DNA of 55,651 bases from Gemmatimonadota bacterium (GCA_028873845.1 JAPPNO010000044.1:1-55651), one strand, 5' to 3'. Positions 9,902-18,624 are shown, numbered from the stretch's first letter. A program made the numbers and translations. Notes: generated from the letters alone by a model not told the origin.

Positions 9902-10432
9902 ATGCTCTGCCCCGTCTGTAGTTCCGGCTCGGTCAAGGTCGTGGATTCCCGCGCGGCCCGGGGCGGGCGGGCGATTCGCCGCCGTCGCGAATGTCTCGAC
10001 TGCACGCGGCGTTTCACCACGTACGAGCACGTCGAGCAACGACCCCTGCAGGTCGTGAAGCAGGACGGCAGCGCCGAGGACTTTCAGCGCGACAAGCTGG
10101 CGGCGAGCATCGCGGTCGCGTGTACGAAGCGGCCGGTCGCGCCCGGCGACATCGAGGCGCTGGTGGACGGGATCGAGGATGCGGTGTCGGGATCGGCCCG
10201 CGTCGAGGTCACGGCGGCCAGGATCGGCGAGGAGGTCATGGAGGGACTGAAGCCGCTGGACCGGGTGGCCTATATCCGCTATGCGTCGGTGTACCGGAAC
10301 TTCCAGGACATCGACGAGTTTCAGGAGGCCGTGGACGAGCTGATCATCCGGGAGCAGCGGGAGGGACGGCGGCGCTTCCAGGGCGAACTCCCACTGCCGC
10401 TGGGCGACAACCGGAGCGGTGAGGACCGGTGA
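9902..10432 (+). CDS. nrdR: transcriptional repressor NrdR
   Basis: ATP/dATP-sensing repressor of ribonucleotide reductase genes. The 176-residue protein has the N-terminal zinc ribbon CPVC (Cys3, Cys6) and CLDC (Cys31, Cys34) with the RRRRECLDCTRRFTTYE signature, then an ATP-cone domain (about 49-139). The C-terminal tail beyond about residue 150 is a short polar extension. It overlaps tatC by 4 bp. No nrd genes are in the window, so targets lie elsewhere. Confidence 0.96.
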   Translation: MLCPVCSSGSVKVVDSRAARGGRAIRRRRECLDCTRRFTTYEHVEQRPLQVVKQDGSAEDFQRDKLAASIAVACTKRPVAPGDIEALVDGIEDAVSGSARVEVTAARIGEEVMEGLKPLDRVAYIRYASVYRNFQDIDEFQEAVDELIIREQREGRRRFQGELPLPLGDNRSGEDR

Positions 10433-11397
10433 AGAGGCTTCGTGACGGCCTGCTGGCCCGGGTGAAGGACAATCCGAAGGCCGAGATGCCCTTCCTGGAC
10501 CACCTCGAGGAGATGCGCTGGCGGATCCTGTGGAGTCTGCTCGCGCTGGTCCTGGGGTTCGCGGCGGGGTTCTTCCTCGTCATCTACTTCGACGCGATGG
10601 GGATCCTGCTCGCTCCGGGCCGGGGAGTCCTGGGAGAAGACTGGCTTCCCCAGGCGCTGGCTCCCAACGAGAATTTCTTCTTCGCGTTGAAGGTCGCCAT
10701 CGTGATCAGCATCGTCCTGGCATCACCCACCCTGGCCTACCAGGCGTGGCAGTTTCTTTCGCCGGCTCTCGAGAAACGCGAGAAGCGCGCGATCGTGCCC
10801 TCCCTCTACCTGGGGCTCGTCCTCTTCACGGCGGGCGTGGCGATGGCGTACTTCATCGTCCTGCCGTTCTACCTGGGCTTCATGGTCGATTTCGGGAGCG
10901 ACTACATGACTCAGGACTGGACGGCCAACCATTATTTCAGCGAAGTCATCAAACTGTTGCTGGCGATAGGGTTCATCTTTGAACTGCCCGTGGTGATTCT
11001 GGTCCTGAGCGTGCTGGGTATCGTCACCCCCCGCTTCCTCAGAACCAAGCGGCGGCACGCGATCGTGGCGAGCACGATCCTGGCCGCCCTGATTTCACCC
11101 GGCGACGCGATTACCCTGACAATATTCATGGTGGCTCCGATCTTCCTGCTCTACGAGTTCAGCATTGTGCTTTCGGTGCTGGTGTGGCGGAAACGCGACG
11201 CGCGTGACCGCCAGGCGGAGAGTGCGGCCGCTCCGGACGAAGCGACCGCGCCCGAGGACGCCGCCGCTCCGGAAGACACCGTCGCGGCCCCCACTCCCTA
11301 CGACCACGGCGACCCCGCGCGGCAGGGAGGAGCGGGCGAGCCGGCCTCCCCCGGTCCGGATGCGCCCGAACCCCCGGACGCGGACGGTGAGGAGTAG
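10429..11397 (+). CDS. tatC: Sec-independent protein translocase TatC
   Basis: Multi-spanning receptor of the twin-arginine translocase. The 322-residue protein begins near the conserved MPFLDHLEEMRWRI motif, has six predicted membrane segments, and carries the family FELPVVILVLSVLGIVT and ISPGDAITL regions. GTG 10429 overlaps nrdR by 4 bp. The last 60 or so residues form an Ala/Pro/Asp/Glu-rich cytoplasmic tail that is not part of the TatC fold. The pore component TatA is about 7 kb away at 18625. Confidence 0.95.
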   Translation: MKRLRDGLLARVKDNPKAEMPFLDHLEEMRWRILWSLLALVLGFAAGFFLVIYFDAMGILLAPGRGVLGEDWLPQALAPNENFFFALKVAIVISIVLASPTLAYQAWQFLSPALEKREKRAIVPSLYLGLVLFTAGVAMAYFIVLPFYLGFMVDFGSDYMTQDWTANHYFSEVIKLLLAIGFIFELPVVILVLSVLGIVTPRFLRTKRRHAIVASTILAALISPGDAITLTIFMVAPIFLLYEFSIVLSVLVWRKRDARDRQAESAAAPDEATAPEDAAAPEDTVAAPTPYDHGDPARQGGAGEPASPGPDAPEPPDADGEE

Positions 11398-11404
11398 CGG
11401 GCGG

Positions 11405-14400
11405 ATGGCGAGCCGGCCAACCTTCTCCGCGATGCGCACGAGCAGCCGAAAACCGGCGGCGAAGCCCGGCGCACGCATGGCAGGACGGTCGCGCACCTGG
11501 ATCCTCGCCGCCGTGGCGGGAACGATCGCGCTCGTCGCGGCCGCGGGGGCGCCCGCGCCGTCGTCCGCGCAGGAACTGCCCGATTCCCTGCAGGAGGTCG
11601 TCAGGAAGCGCCTGGAACTTCTCACCCGTGCGCTCGGCGATTCCACCGGCCTGCTGCCCGACTCGCTGCTGCCGGACCAGGAAATGGGGGAAATGACCGA
11701 AATGGTCGAGGACTCCACGCTCATGGAACTGCTGGGCCTCGCCGGCTACAACCTGGTCCGGTACCGGTCCGACGACGCCGTCTTCGAGACCGGATCGAAG
11801 ATCCTCACGCTGTTGAGCTCGAGCGAGGGCGGCACGGTCATGAACCGCGAAGGCATGGAGTTGTCCGGCGACACGCTGGTTTTCGACGACAACACGGGAC
11901 GCCTGGTGTCCTTCGGCAGCCAGGCCACCTTCACGCCCGACGAGGGCAACCCGGTCCTCACGCGCCAGATCATCTTCGACCTCAACGAACGCCGGGGCAC
12001 CGCCCTGGATGCCCAGACCTCGGCGCAGGTCAGCGCCGGGAACTGGAACGTGCGGGGCGACTGTCCCTGGGTCGACGGCGACGTCTCCTACTGCCACCGG
12101 ATGATGTTCACGAGCTGCGATAGAGAGGAGCCTCACTACCACTTCCAGGCGGGCCAGATGAAGATGTACCCGGGCGGCACGATGGTCGCGCGCAACGTGG
12201 TGCTCTATTTCGCCGACGTGGGGGTGTTCTGGCTCCCGTTCATCGCCCAGAGCACCGCGACCGAGCGGCGGTCGGGCCTCCTCCCGCTTCAGTTCTCGGT
12301 CAACGACATCGTGCGCACGTCGGGGGGGTACGCGCGGCGGATCTCCAACATCGGGTACTACTGGGCGATCAACGAATACGCCGACGCCCAGGTGGCGCTG
12401 GACTGGTGGAGCGGGAACTACACGGGCATCAACGGTGTGCTGCGCTACGAATGGATGCGGCAGTTTCTGAACGGCGGCGTGAACTTCCGCCAGTTCTGGC
12501 GCGTCGAGGGGGGCTCCGAGCTGGCCATCAACACCCAGCACCGGTGGCAGATGTCTGAGCGGACCGACCTGAGCGCGTCGTTCGCCTACGCGTCCAGCAG
12601 CGACTTCGTGCGCCGCAACTCCTTCGATCCTCGCGAAATCACCCAGTCGATCGACTCCGAGGGAGGGTTTCGACGGCGTTTCGACTGGGGCAGACTGTCG
12701 GTGAACGCCGACCGCAGGCAGTTCCTCTCCGACGACCGTGTCGAGATGACCTTCCCCAGGGCCAGCCTCTCCCTCTCGACCATCACCCTGTTCAGCGCCC
12801 CGCCCAACCGGGCTCGATTCTACAACAACATGACGTGGTCGGCCTCCGGCAGTCTGGCGCGGTCGCTGCGCGATCTCCCCGCGCAGAACCCCGATTCCGC
12901 CTTCAGCTTCAGATCCGCGGACACCGAGGCCTGGCGGGGCAACCTTTCGACCAGCCTCTCGCTGGGTGCCCTGTCCGTCTCGCAGAGCGTCGCCCTGAAC
13001 CGCAACACCACCCGCGACCTGCCGCTGGACTTCTTCGAACCCGACACGGCTGTCGGCGTCGGGGTGGGAAGCGTGGGAGACCTGAACCGGCCGTCGTTCT
13101 TTCCGGGCGCGGCCCAGGACGCGATGGACTTCACGGCCGAGGAACTCACCTGGTCGACCGGCGTCAACTACCAGGTTACGCTCGTGGGCTCCACCTCGCT
13201 CACTCCGAACCTGGCCATTTCGGGCCGGTCGATCCGCTCCGACACCGCGACGGTTGGCGGGGGCGGGTTCATCGCCGCGCCGCGCCGGCTCTCCTTCGGC
13301 GCGTCGCTCAAGGCGGACCTCTACGGGTTCTACAACGGCGACCGGTTCCGGCACAAGTGGTCCCCGACCTTCGACTACGCCTACTCGCCGGAGACCAATC
13401 CGAGCGAACTCCAGCGGGCGACCTTCGGGGACCGGGCCATCCAGCCCCGCAACGAGATCCGCTTCGGGATGACACAGACCTTCGAGCGGAAGGTGGGGGA
13501 CCCGGACGCCGACTCCGCCTCGGCCGAGGCCGCCGAGTCACGGGAGCGCGGCCGCTCCGAGGGCCCGCGCCGCCTTCCCAGAGCGCAGAAGGTGACCGTC
13601 CTGGCGGTGCGCACCAGCGCCCTGACCTACGACTTCGTGCAGGCCGGCGAGCAGGGTCACTTCACCCGCGGCTTCGCCGACAACCTGCGGGTTTCGAATC
13701 AGATCAGCTCCGACTACATGCGGGGACTTTCGTTCTCGGTGGAACACGACATCTTCGACGACGCGGGGGCCGGCGGCGAGGGCGGCGCGCGTGGCTTCGC
13801 GCCTTTCATGTCCAGTGCGAACCTCTCCTTCTCGGTGAGCAACGAGTCCACGGTCTTCCGCTGGCTCCGGCGGCTGACGGGCCGGGAGGAGGACACCACC
13901 TCCACCGCCGGTTCAACCCCGGCCGAGGAAGAGGAGGAAACGGAGGAAGAGGCCGTGGACCCAACGGGCCTGGAGACGGAGGATCTGGGGACATCTTCGG
14001 TCCTGCCCCGCTCCGACGATCGTCGAGACACGCGGCGAAGCAGCCGGAGCAACCGGAGGGGCGGCGTGGGCGAGTGGTCTGCGTCCTTCAACTATTCCCT
14101 GGCCCGCAACCGTGGGGTGGACATGGCCGGCAACCAGATGGTGCAGGCGAACGTGCGTTTCAAGCCCACGGAGCTGTGGTCGGTGGACTGGCGAACCTCG
14201 TACGACGTGGTGGCCGGTGCCTTCAACGACCACGTGGTCCGCCTCACCCGCCAGATGCATCGCTGGGAAGCCGAGTTCGCCTTTCAGCAGACGGCCACCG
14301 GCAACTGGACCTTCCTGTTCGAGGTGGCGCTGACGGACAACCGGGACCTGCACTTCGACTACGAGCAGCGTACCGGAGGGGACCAGGGCAGGCAGCGGCA

Positions 14401-14419
14401 ACGGGGAGGACGCTTCTGA
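11405..14419 (+). CDS. LPS-assembly outer-membrane protein, LptD-like
   Basis: Predicted to insert lipopolysaccharide into the outer leaflet. After a signal peptide ending near SSAQE come an OstA-like periplasmic domain and a large beta-barrel. Diagnostic segments include FTSCDREEPHYHF, DVGVFWLPFIAQS, RRSGLLPLQFS and RRISNIGYYWAINEY. Cysteines at CPWVDGDVSYC and FTSC could form the disulfides known in LptD. Between two late barrel strands lies a disordered Glu-rich then Arg/Ser-rich loop (about 13890-14065). ATG 11405 is 8 bp after tatC; ATG 11477 gives a more compact signal peptide and is a fair alternative. Confidence 0.87.
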   Translation: MASRPTFSAMRTSSRKPAAKPGARMAGRSRTWILAAVAGTIALVAAAGAPAPSSAQELPDSLQEVVRKRLELLTRALGDSTGLLPDSLLPDQEMGEMTEMVEDSTLMELLGLAGYNLVRYRSDDAVFETGSKILTLLSSSEGGTVMNREGMELSGDTLVFDDNTGRLVSFGSQATFTPDEGNPVLTRQIIFDLNERRGTALDAQTSAQVSAGNWNVRGDCPWVDGDVSYCHRMMFTSCDREEPHYHFQAGQMKMYPGGTMVARNVVLYFADVGVFWLPFIAQSTATERRSGLLPLQFSVNDIVRTSGGYARRISNIGYYWAINEYADAQVALDWWSGNYTGINGVLRYEWMRQFLNGGVNFRQFWRVEGGSELAINTQHRWQMSERTDLSASFAYASSSDFVRRNSFDPREITQSIDSEGGFRRRFDWGRLSVNADRRQFLSDDRVEMTFPRASLSLSTITLFSAPPNRARFYNNMTWSASGSLARSLRDLPAQNPDSAFSFRSADTEAWRGNLSTSLSLGALSVSQSVALNRNTTRDLPLDFFEPDTAVGVGVGSVGDLNRPSFFPGAAQDAMDFTAEELTWSTGVNYQVTLVGSTSLTPNLAISGRSIRSDTATVGGGGFIAAPRRLSFGASLKADLYGFYNGDRFRHKWSPTFDYAYSPETNPSELQRATFGDRAIQPRNEIRFGMTQTFERKVGDPDADSASAEAAESRERGRSEGPRRLPRAQKVTVLAVRTSALTYDFVQAGEQGHFTRGFADNLRVSNQISSDYMRGLSFSVEHDIFDDAGAGGEGGARGFAPFMSSANLSFSVSNESTVFRWLRRLTGREEDTTSTAGSTPAEEEEETEEEAVDPTGLETEDLGTSSVLPRSDDRRDTRRSSRSNRRGGVGEWSASFNYSLARNRGVDMAGNQMVQANVRFKPTELWSVDWRTSYDVVAGAFNDHVVRLTRQMHRWEAEFAFQQTATGNWTFLFEVALTDNRDLHFDYEQRTGGDQGRQRQRGGRF

Positions 14420-14421
14420 GC

Positions 14422-14468
14422 GGTCCCGGCGGCCCGCGCGACGGGTCCGCGCATTCCCCGGCGGGACC
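14422..14468 (+). terminator. nested hairpin after the lptD-like gene
   Basis: GGTCCCG (14422-14428) pairs with CGGGACC (14462-14468), and inside it GCGCG (14436-14440) pairs with CGCGC (14448-14452). It starts 3 bp after the stop codon. There is no T-run, so intrinsic termination would be weak; it may simply protect the 3-prime end. Confidence 0.35.
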
Positions 14469-14602
14469 GGCCGGCCGACGGGTCCGCTGCGGCTCCGTGG
14501 AATGATCCCATGTGGCGGCGGGAGTGTTGGGCGGCGGTGGCGCCGAGTGTCCGGACCGGGGTAACCGGCCGTCCCCGGGCGAGGACACGATGAGGCTGCA
14601 CC

Positions 14603-14631
14603 TTCGATGCCAAGTGCTTTTCTGACATAAT
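14603..14631 (+). promoter_or_regulatory. candidate extended -10 promoter before the FN3 lipoprotein gene
   Basis: TGACATAAT (14623-14631) is a good extended -10 element. The hexamer 17 bp upstream, TTCGAT (14603-14608), is a weak -35 match. It lies in the only AT-rich patch of the intergenic region. Start of transcription would be near 14638. Confidence 0.4.
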
Positions 14632-14790
14632 CTTACGATCGTGGTACGGAAAATGCTGGAAGGATGGGCGGCGGCCACCGCGATCGATCAGCGGGTTCCC
14701 GGTTTGCGAGCGGCGGGTTGCACCGGTGGTCCGGGCGCGTGTTGAAGACACGGCTGCCAGTCCTTTTCCATTGAACAAAGCGAGGCGAAG

Positions 14791-15921
14791 ATGCGATATC
14801 GGCGATTGGTTCCGGCGGTGCTGGTACTGAGTGTGGGAGGATGCGAAGGTGCGTTCGTGGTGCAGGGGGGCGCGCCCGCTCCGCCCGAAAACCTCGAGGG
14901 GGGCTACTACGCCCGCGGCGTGGACCTGTACTGGCAATTGGGTTCCGGATGGGACGGCGAGGCCTTCCGCGTCTACGGACGACGGACCACCGATGCCGAC
15001 TATTTCTTCATCGCGGAGGTGACCAGTTGCGCCGAGGGCGAATGCGTCTACCGCGACATCAACGTGAGCCCCGACCGCACCTACGAGTACTACGTGGCCG
15101 CCGCGGACCCGGAGACGGGCGAGGAGAGCGCCAGTGACTGGTCCGTCGAGGTCTTCGTGCCGTTCCCCGTTCCTCCACCGGTCCCGGACGGCGTCGAGGC
15201 CGTCGCGCTGGACAACGCCGTGTACCTCCGCTGGAGCGAGAACTCGGCCGCGGATGAGGAGTTCGCCGCATGGCGGGTCTACTACTCCGGCGGCGACGGC
15301 GACCAGTACCTGGGCGACACCGATTCACCGGGGTTCATCGACCTGCTGGCTGAAAACGGGAGTACCGCGACCTACTATGTCACCTCCATCGACCACCATG
15401 GCCACGAGAGCGACGCGAGCGGGTTCGTCGAGAGTACGCCGCGACCCGACTACACGAGCGAGATCATGTACCCCTATCAGTCGAAACCGGAGGCCTCCGG
15501 ATTTCGCTTCCGGGAGACGGATGCCGTGGAAGCGGTCATGGACGGGGACGATCCCGACCGCCACTTCAGTATCGAGGTCGACTCCGACGGGCTGTGGTTC
15601 GTGGCCGGGCCGGGAGCCTACATCCATCCCACCCGCCGAGCCACCTCGGCGCTGAAGTGCGGACCCGGGGCGGATCCGGACTGCACGTCGTGGGAAGAGG
15701 CGCCGACATCGGGGTACGGCTCCTCGGACGTTCGCCTGGAGGGCGGTTACACCTACATGTTCCATGTTCCGGGTGACGACGGCGAGATGCGGTACGGCGC
15801 CGTGCGAACCTCACACTCCGGCGGCTGCCAGGAGGGCTACATCATCATCTTCGACTGGGCATACCAGACGCAGGCGGGCAATCCCCAGCTGTCGCTCGCG
15901 GGCGGATCGGAGGGCCTGTAG
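14791..15921 (+). CDS. fibronectin type III-like lipoprotein of unknown function
   Basis: A 376-residue predicted surface or periplasmic lipoprotein. The signal MRYRRLVPAVLVLSVGGC has the lipobox VGGC (Cys18). Two FN3-like beta-sandwich repeats follow (about 32-125 and 128-222), each with the PPENLEGGYYARGVDLYW or VPDGVEAVALDNAVYLRW type opening and an internal YYV strand. The last 150 residues form a domain I do not recognise, with possible disulfides at CGPGADPDC. The ATG is preceded by GCGAGGCGAAG. Partners are unknown. Confidence 0.75.
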   Translation: MRYRRLVPAVLVLSVGGCEGAFVVQGGAPAPPENLEGGYYARGVDLYWQLGSGWDGEAFRVYGRRTTDADYFFIAEVTSCAEGECVYRDINVSPDRTYEYYVAAADPETGEESASDWSVEVFVPFPVPPPVPDGVEAVALDNAVYLRWSENSAADEEFAAWRVYYSGGDGDQYLGDTDSPGFIDLLAENGSTATYYVTSIDHHGHESDASGFVESTPRPDYTSEIMYPYQSKPEASGFRFRETDAVEAVMDGDDPDRHFSIEVDSDGLWFVAGPGAYIHPTRRATSALKCGPGADPDCTSWEEAPTSGYGSSDVRLEGGYTYMFHVPGDDGEMRYGAVRTSHSGGCQEGYIIIFDWAYQTQAGNPQLSLAGGSEGL

Positions 15922-15950
15922 AGGCACCTGCGGCGGGCGGCGCCGCGCCG

Positions 15951-16877
15951 CTGGTCGAGGCCGTTCCGAACTTCAGCGAAGGCCGGGACGCGGGCTTCGT
16001 CTCCGCGGTTGCCGGGGCGTTCGCCCGGACGGGGTGCGAGGTGCTGCACACCACCCGGGATCCCGATCACAACCGATGCGTGGTGACCGTCATCGGCGGC
16101 CCCGATCAGGTGGAGGACGGGGCGGTGGCGGCCGCCCGCATCGCCCTGGAGCGGATCGACATGCGCGTCCACCGGGGCGTGCATCCGCGGGTGGGCGCGC
16201 TGGATGTGCTGCCCTTCGTGCCCCTGCGTGCCATGGAGATGTCCCGGGCGGTCGCGCTGGCTCGCCGCGCGGCCGCGCGGATCGGCCGCCTGGGGATTCC
16301 CGCCTACTACTACGGCTGCGCCTCCGAACCCGCCGGCCGGACCCTGGCCTCCATCCGGCGGGGCGGCTTCGAGGCGCTCGTGCCGAGGGCCGCGGCGGGC
16401 CGTGCGGAGGCCGATGTCGCCGGGCTGGCTAGGGACGGGACAGCCGCGCACCGCTTTGCGCATCCCACGGCCGGGGCGGCGTGTGTCGGCGCGAGAAGGG
16501 TGCTCCTGGCGTGGAATGTGGACATCGAGGGAGTTGCCCTCGTGAACGTCAGGCGGATCGCGGCAACCATCCGCGAGGCGGACGGGGGATTCCGGGGACT
16601 CCGGGCCATGGCGGTGTTCCTCGCGGAGCAGAGCCGTACACAGGTGTCCATGAACCTTGAGACGCCGGAGACGACGGATCCGATGGAGGTGTTCGAGGCG
16701 ATCGAGCGCGATGTGACGCGCCGGGGTGGACGCGTGGTCGGCACCGAGGTCATCGGACTGGTGCCCGACTCCGTTACGGACACGGTGGCCCGGACAATGG
16801 GCATTCGGGACTGGTCGCGGGACCGGATCCTGGGTCGCCGGGTTGACGCGTGGGTGGCGGCCGGCGGCGGGAGGTAG
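15951..16877 (+). CDS. glutamate formimidoyltransferase (FtcD N-terminal type), non-canonical start
   Basis: Transfers the formimino group of N-formimino-glutamate to tetrahydrofolate, the last step of one histidine-degradation route; the cyclodeaminase domain of the bifunctional enzyme is absent. The family opening LVEAVPNFSEGRD is encoded from 15951, and the signature HRGVHPRVGALDVLPFVPL follows. The first ATG/GTG/TTG in this frame is GTG 16041, which would remove the first 30 conserved residues. I therefore place the start at the CTG at 15951, the first codon of the conserved block; an ATC at 15906 is another near-cognate possibility. No other hut genes are nearby. Confidence 0.82.
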   Translation: MVEAVPNFSEGRDAGFVSAVAGAFARTGCEVLHTTRDPDHNRCVVTVIGGPDQVEDGAVAAARIALERIDMRVHRGVHPRVGALDVLPFVPLRAMEMSRAVALARRAAARIGRLGIPAYYYGCASEPAGRTLASIRRGGFEALVPRAAAGRAEADVAGLARDGTAAHRFAHPTAGAACVGARRVLLAWNVDIEGVALVNVRRIAATIREADGGFRGLRAMAVFLAEQSRTQVSMNLETPETTDPMEVFEAIERDVTRRGGRVVGTEVIGLVPDSVTDTVARTMGIRDWSRDRILGRRVDAWVAAGGGR

Positions 16878-16992
16878 CGGGGGAATCCAACGCCCGTGGC
16901 GGCCGTCCCGGCGGCCGGCTCCTGCCCGAATGTGGCCTTTCCGCCTCCGGATGCTAGATTTCCTCCGGCAAAACGTCCCCCCGATCCCGCAC

Positions 16993-17997
16993 ATGACGAA
17001 GACAACCACGGCTCCCCGGAGGGCCACCCAAGGCCTCCCCGGGATACAGGCACCGGTGAGAGACCGGCTCGAACTCATGCTTGACGAGCTGCGCGGGATC
17101 GCGGTGTCGGATTTCTCGATGATCGAGGAGGTCAACGACTACCTCCTCAATGTCCCCGGCAAGCTCTTTCGGCCCACGCTGCTGCTGCTCGCCAGCGACG
17201 TGGGCGAGGAATCCTCCGAGGAGGCCGTGACCCTTGCGGCCGTCGTCGAGCTGGTCCACATGGCGACGCTCGTGCACGACGACGCCGTGGACCATTCGGT
17301 GCTGCGGCGCGGGATGCCGACGGTGAATTCAATGTGGACGCACCAGATCGCCATCATCATGGGCGACTATCTGTACAGCCGCGCCGTGACCGAATTGGCG
17401 AGGATCGGCGATCTGGACGCGATGAGGGTTCTGGCATCGGCCGCCAACACGATGAGCGTGGGCGAGATGCGGCAGCTGCTCTCCTACGACGACATCTCGT
17501 TCTCCGAATCCGAGTACTACCGTCTCATCGCGGCCAAGACCGCGTCGCTCATTTCGGCGGCCTGCGAGATGGGGGCGCTGGCGGGAGTTCCGGCGAACCG
17601 CGTCGCGCTCAGGCGCTTCGGGCACTTCCTCGGCATGGCGTTCCAGATCGCCGACGACATGCTCGACTACGCGGGCAGCGAGGACGTCACCGGCAAGCCG
17701 GCCGGCCTGGATCTACGCGAACGGAAGGTTACGCTGCCTCTTGTGGGTGCACTCCGGGAGATGTCCCCGGCCGAAGTCGACCAGGTTCGGCACCTCTTCA
17801 CGCTCGTCGAGCCGGGCGACGACGAGATCCACGGCGCAATCGAGCTGGTCCGCCGCAACGGCGGACTCCAATACGCGAGGACGAAGGCCAGGGAATACGC
17901 GGATTCGGCGCTGGCCGAGCTTGCCCGCCTGACGCCGGGACCGGCGCTCGACGCCCTCGCCGAGTCCGTCGTCTACGTGGTCGACCGTTCGAGGTAG
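16993..17997 (+). CDS. long-chain polyprenyl diphosphate synthase
   Basis: Trans-isoprenyl chain elongase, probably making the side chain of menaquinone or ubiquinone. The 334-residue protein has both aspartate-rich motifs: DDAVD (96-100) and DDMLD (221-225). The residue five before the first motif is Ala91, in ELVHMATLVHDD; a small residue here is associated with long (about C35-C45) products. GKLFRPTLLLL is the IPP-binding region. ATG 16993 has no clear Shine-Dalgarno; an ATG at 16951 is an alternative. Confidence 0.92.
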   Translation: MTKTTTAPRRATQGLPGIQAPVRDRLELMLDELRGIAVSDFSMIEEVNDYLLNVPGKLFRPTLLLLASDVGEESSEEAVTLAAVVELVHMATLVHDDAVDHSVLRRGMPTVNSMWTHQIAIIMGDYLYSRAVTELARIGDLDAMRVLASAANTMSVGEMRQLLSYDDISFSESEYYRLIAAKTASLISAACEMGALAGVPANRVALRRFGHFLGMAFQIADDMLDYAGSEDVTGKPAGLDLRERKVTLPLVGALREMSPAEVDQVRHLFTLVEPGDDEIHGAIELVRRNGGLQYARTKAREYADSALAELARLTPGPALDALAESVVYVVDRSR

Positions 17998-18002
17998 AAG
18001 CG

Positions 18003-18275
18003 ATGGAGTCCAACTATCGGCGGAACATCACGCGAGGGCTGTGGACCCTGGTATGCGGACTGATTCTGGGCGGGCTTCTCACCCTTCTGGTCGAGATGCT
18101 CCCCGGGAGCGCGGCGCGTTCGTTCCTGACCGCCTCCGTCAGGGCATCGTTCGGTCCCTTCTCCGTCGATCTCGTCGCCGTGGCATTCACCATCGGTCCG
18201 GTGTCCTTCGTGCTGAACGTGCTCACGCTGGTGGGAATCGCCATCGTGGCGTTCGTGGTGCGGTCCTGGCTGTAG
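18003..18275 (+). CDS. small DUF4321-like membrane protein
   Basis: A 90-residue protein with two hydrophobic segments (about 13-34 and 65-86) separated by a short region containing SFGPFSVDLVAVAFTIGP. This two-helix layout resembles the DUF4321 family, which has no known function. GAGGTAGAAG lies just upstream of the ATG, 5 bp after the polyprenyl synthase stop, so it is likely co-transcribed. Homology is from recollection of the family pattern only. Confidence 0.65.
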   Translation: MESNYRRNITRGLWTLVCGLILGGLLTLLVEMLPGSAARSFLTASVRASFGPFSVDLVAVAFTIGPVSFVLNVLTLVGIAIVAFVVRSWL

Positions 18276-18326
18276 ACGCCCTCTCCCGGGTGGGCTGACC
18301 GTCGACGCCCGGCGGACTGCTCCGTG

Positions 18327-18485
18327 CCCGCACGCGTCCGAACGCCATGCCCGCGGACGCCGCTTGCAACACCCCCGTGCCCGCACACGCCCGAACGCCC
18401 TGCCCGTGGACGCCGCTTGCAACACCCCCGGGCCCGCACGCGTCCGAACGCCATGCCCGCGGACGCCGCCCGAATGCCCCCGGGC
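18327..18485. repeat. three tandem 53-bp repeats
   Basis: Units start at 18327, 18380 and 18433, each with CCCGCAC. Units 1 and 2 agree at about 48 of 53 positions; units 1 and 3 share their first 37 bases exactly, after which unit 3 decays. The period is not a multiple of three, arguing against coding. The preceding 25 bases look like a truncated earlier unit. Confidence 0.9.
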
Positions 18486-18517
18486 CTGCGCGCGCCCCCC
18501 GGGACCCCCCGTTTTCG

Positions 18518-18546
18518 TTGGCGAGAGGTTCGGAAACGGTTAGGTT
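18518..18546 (+). promoter_or_regulatory. candidate tatA promoter
   Basis: TTGGCG (18518-18523) and TAGGTT (18541-18546) are separated by exactly 17 bp, 79 bp before the tatA ATG. The segment is less GC-rich than its surroundings. It immediately follows the tandem repeats. Confidence 0.45.
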
Positions 18547-18568
18547 GTTGATCCAACCGGTCCCGGGC

Positions 18569-18595
18569 GGTTCCGAAGAGCGTTTCTCCGGAACC
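18569..18595 (+). other. hairpin in the tatA leader
   Basis: GGTTCCG (18569-18575) pairs with CGGAACC (18589-18595) around a 13-base loop. It ends 13 bases before the AAGGAGG ribosome-binding site. It could influence message stability or initiation; no known regulatory RNA class is recognised. Confidence 0.4.
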
Positions 18596-18624
18596 CTCCC
18601 GGACACAAGGAGGTCGCGGATATC

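Larger units (their letters stand above)
14420..14790. other. 371-bp intergenic region with hairpin and candidate promoter
   Basis: No coding frame with a ribosome-binding site was found; the longest short frames are under 35 codons. It contains the nested hairpin at 14422-14468 and an AT-richer patch at 14608-14645 with the extended -10 candidate. About 150 bp of transcribed leader would then precede the FN3 lipoprotein gene. I do not recognise a known riboswitch in that leader. Confidence 0.6.
18276..18624. other. 349-bp intergenic region with tandem repeats and tatA promoter candidate
   Basis: No gene with a ribosome-binding site. It contains a degenerate partial repeat near 18300-18326, three 53-bp tandem units (18327-18485), a C-rich stretch, a promoter candidate (18518-18546) and a hairpin in the tatA leader (18569-18595). 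Open frames here are by-products of the repeat's base composition. Confidence 0.7.

Noticed and set aside
12835-14505. Plus-strand 556-codon frame overlapping the lptD-like gene
   Set aside because: Out-of-frame Arg/Gly/Pro-rich translation of a region clearly coding for barrel strands in another frame.
14653-14745. Possible 30-codon leader peptide upstream of the FN3 lipoprotein
   Set aside because: No clear ribosome-binding site, no regulatory amino-acid run and no downstream attenuator-like structure.
17973-18606. Minus-strand frames over the 53-bp repeats
   Set aside because: They translate repeated Cys-Lys-Arg-Arg-type segments only because the tandem repeat is open; no start signals and the repeat period is not a multiple of three.
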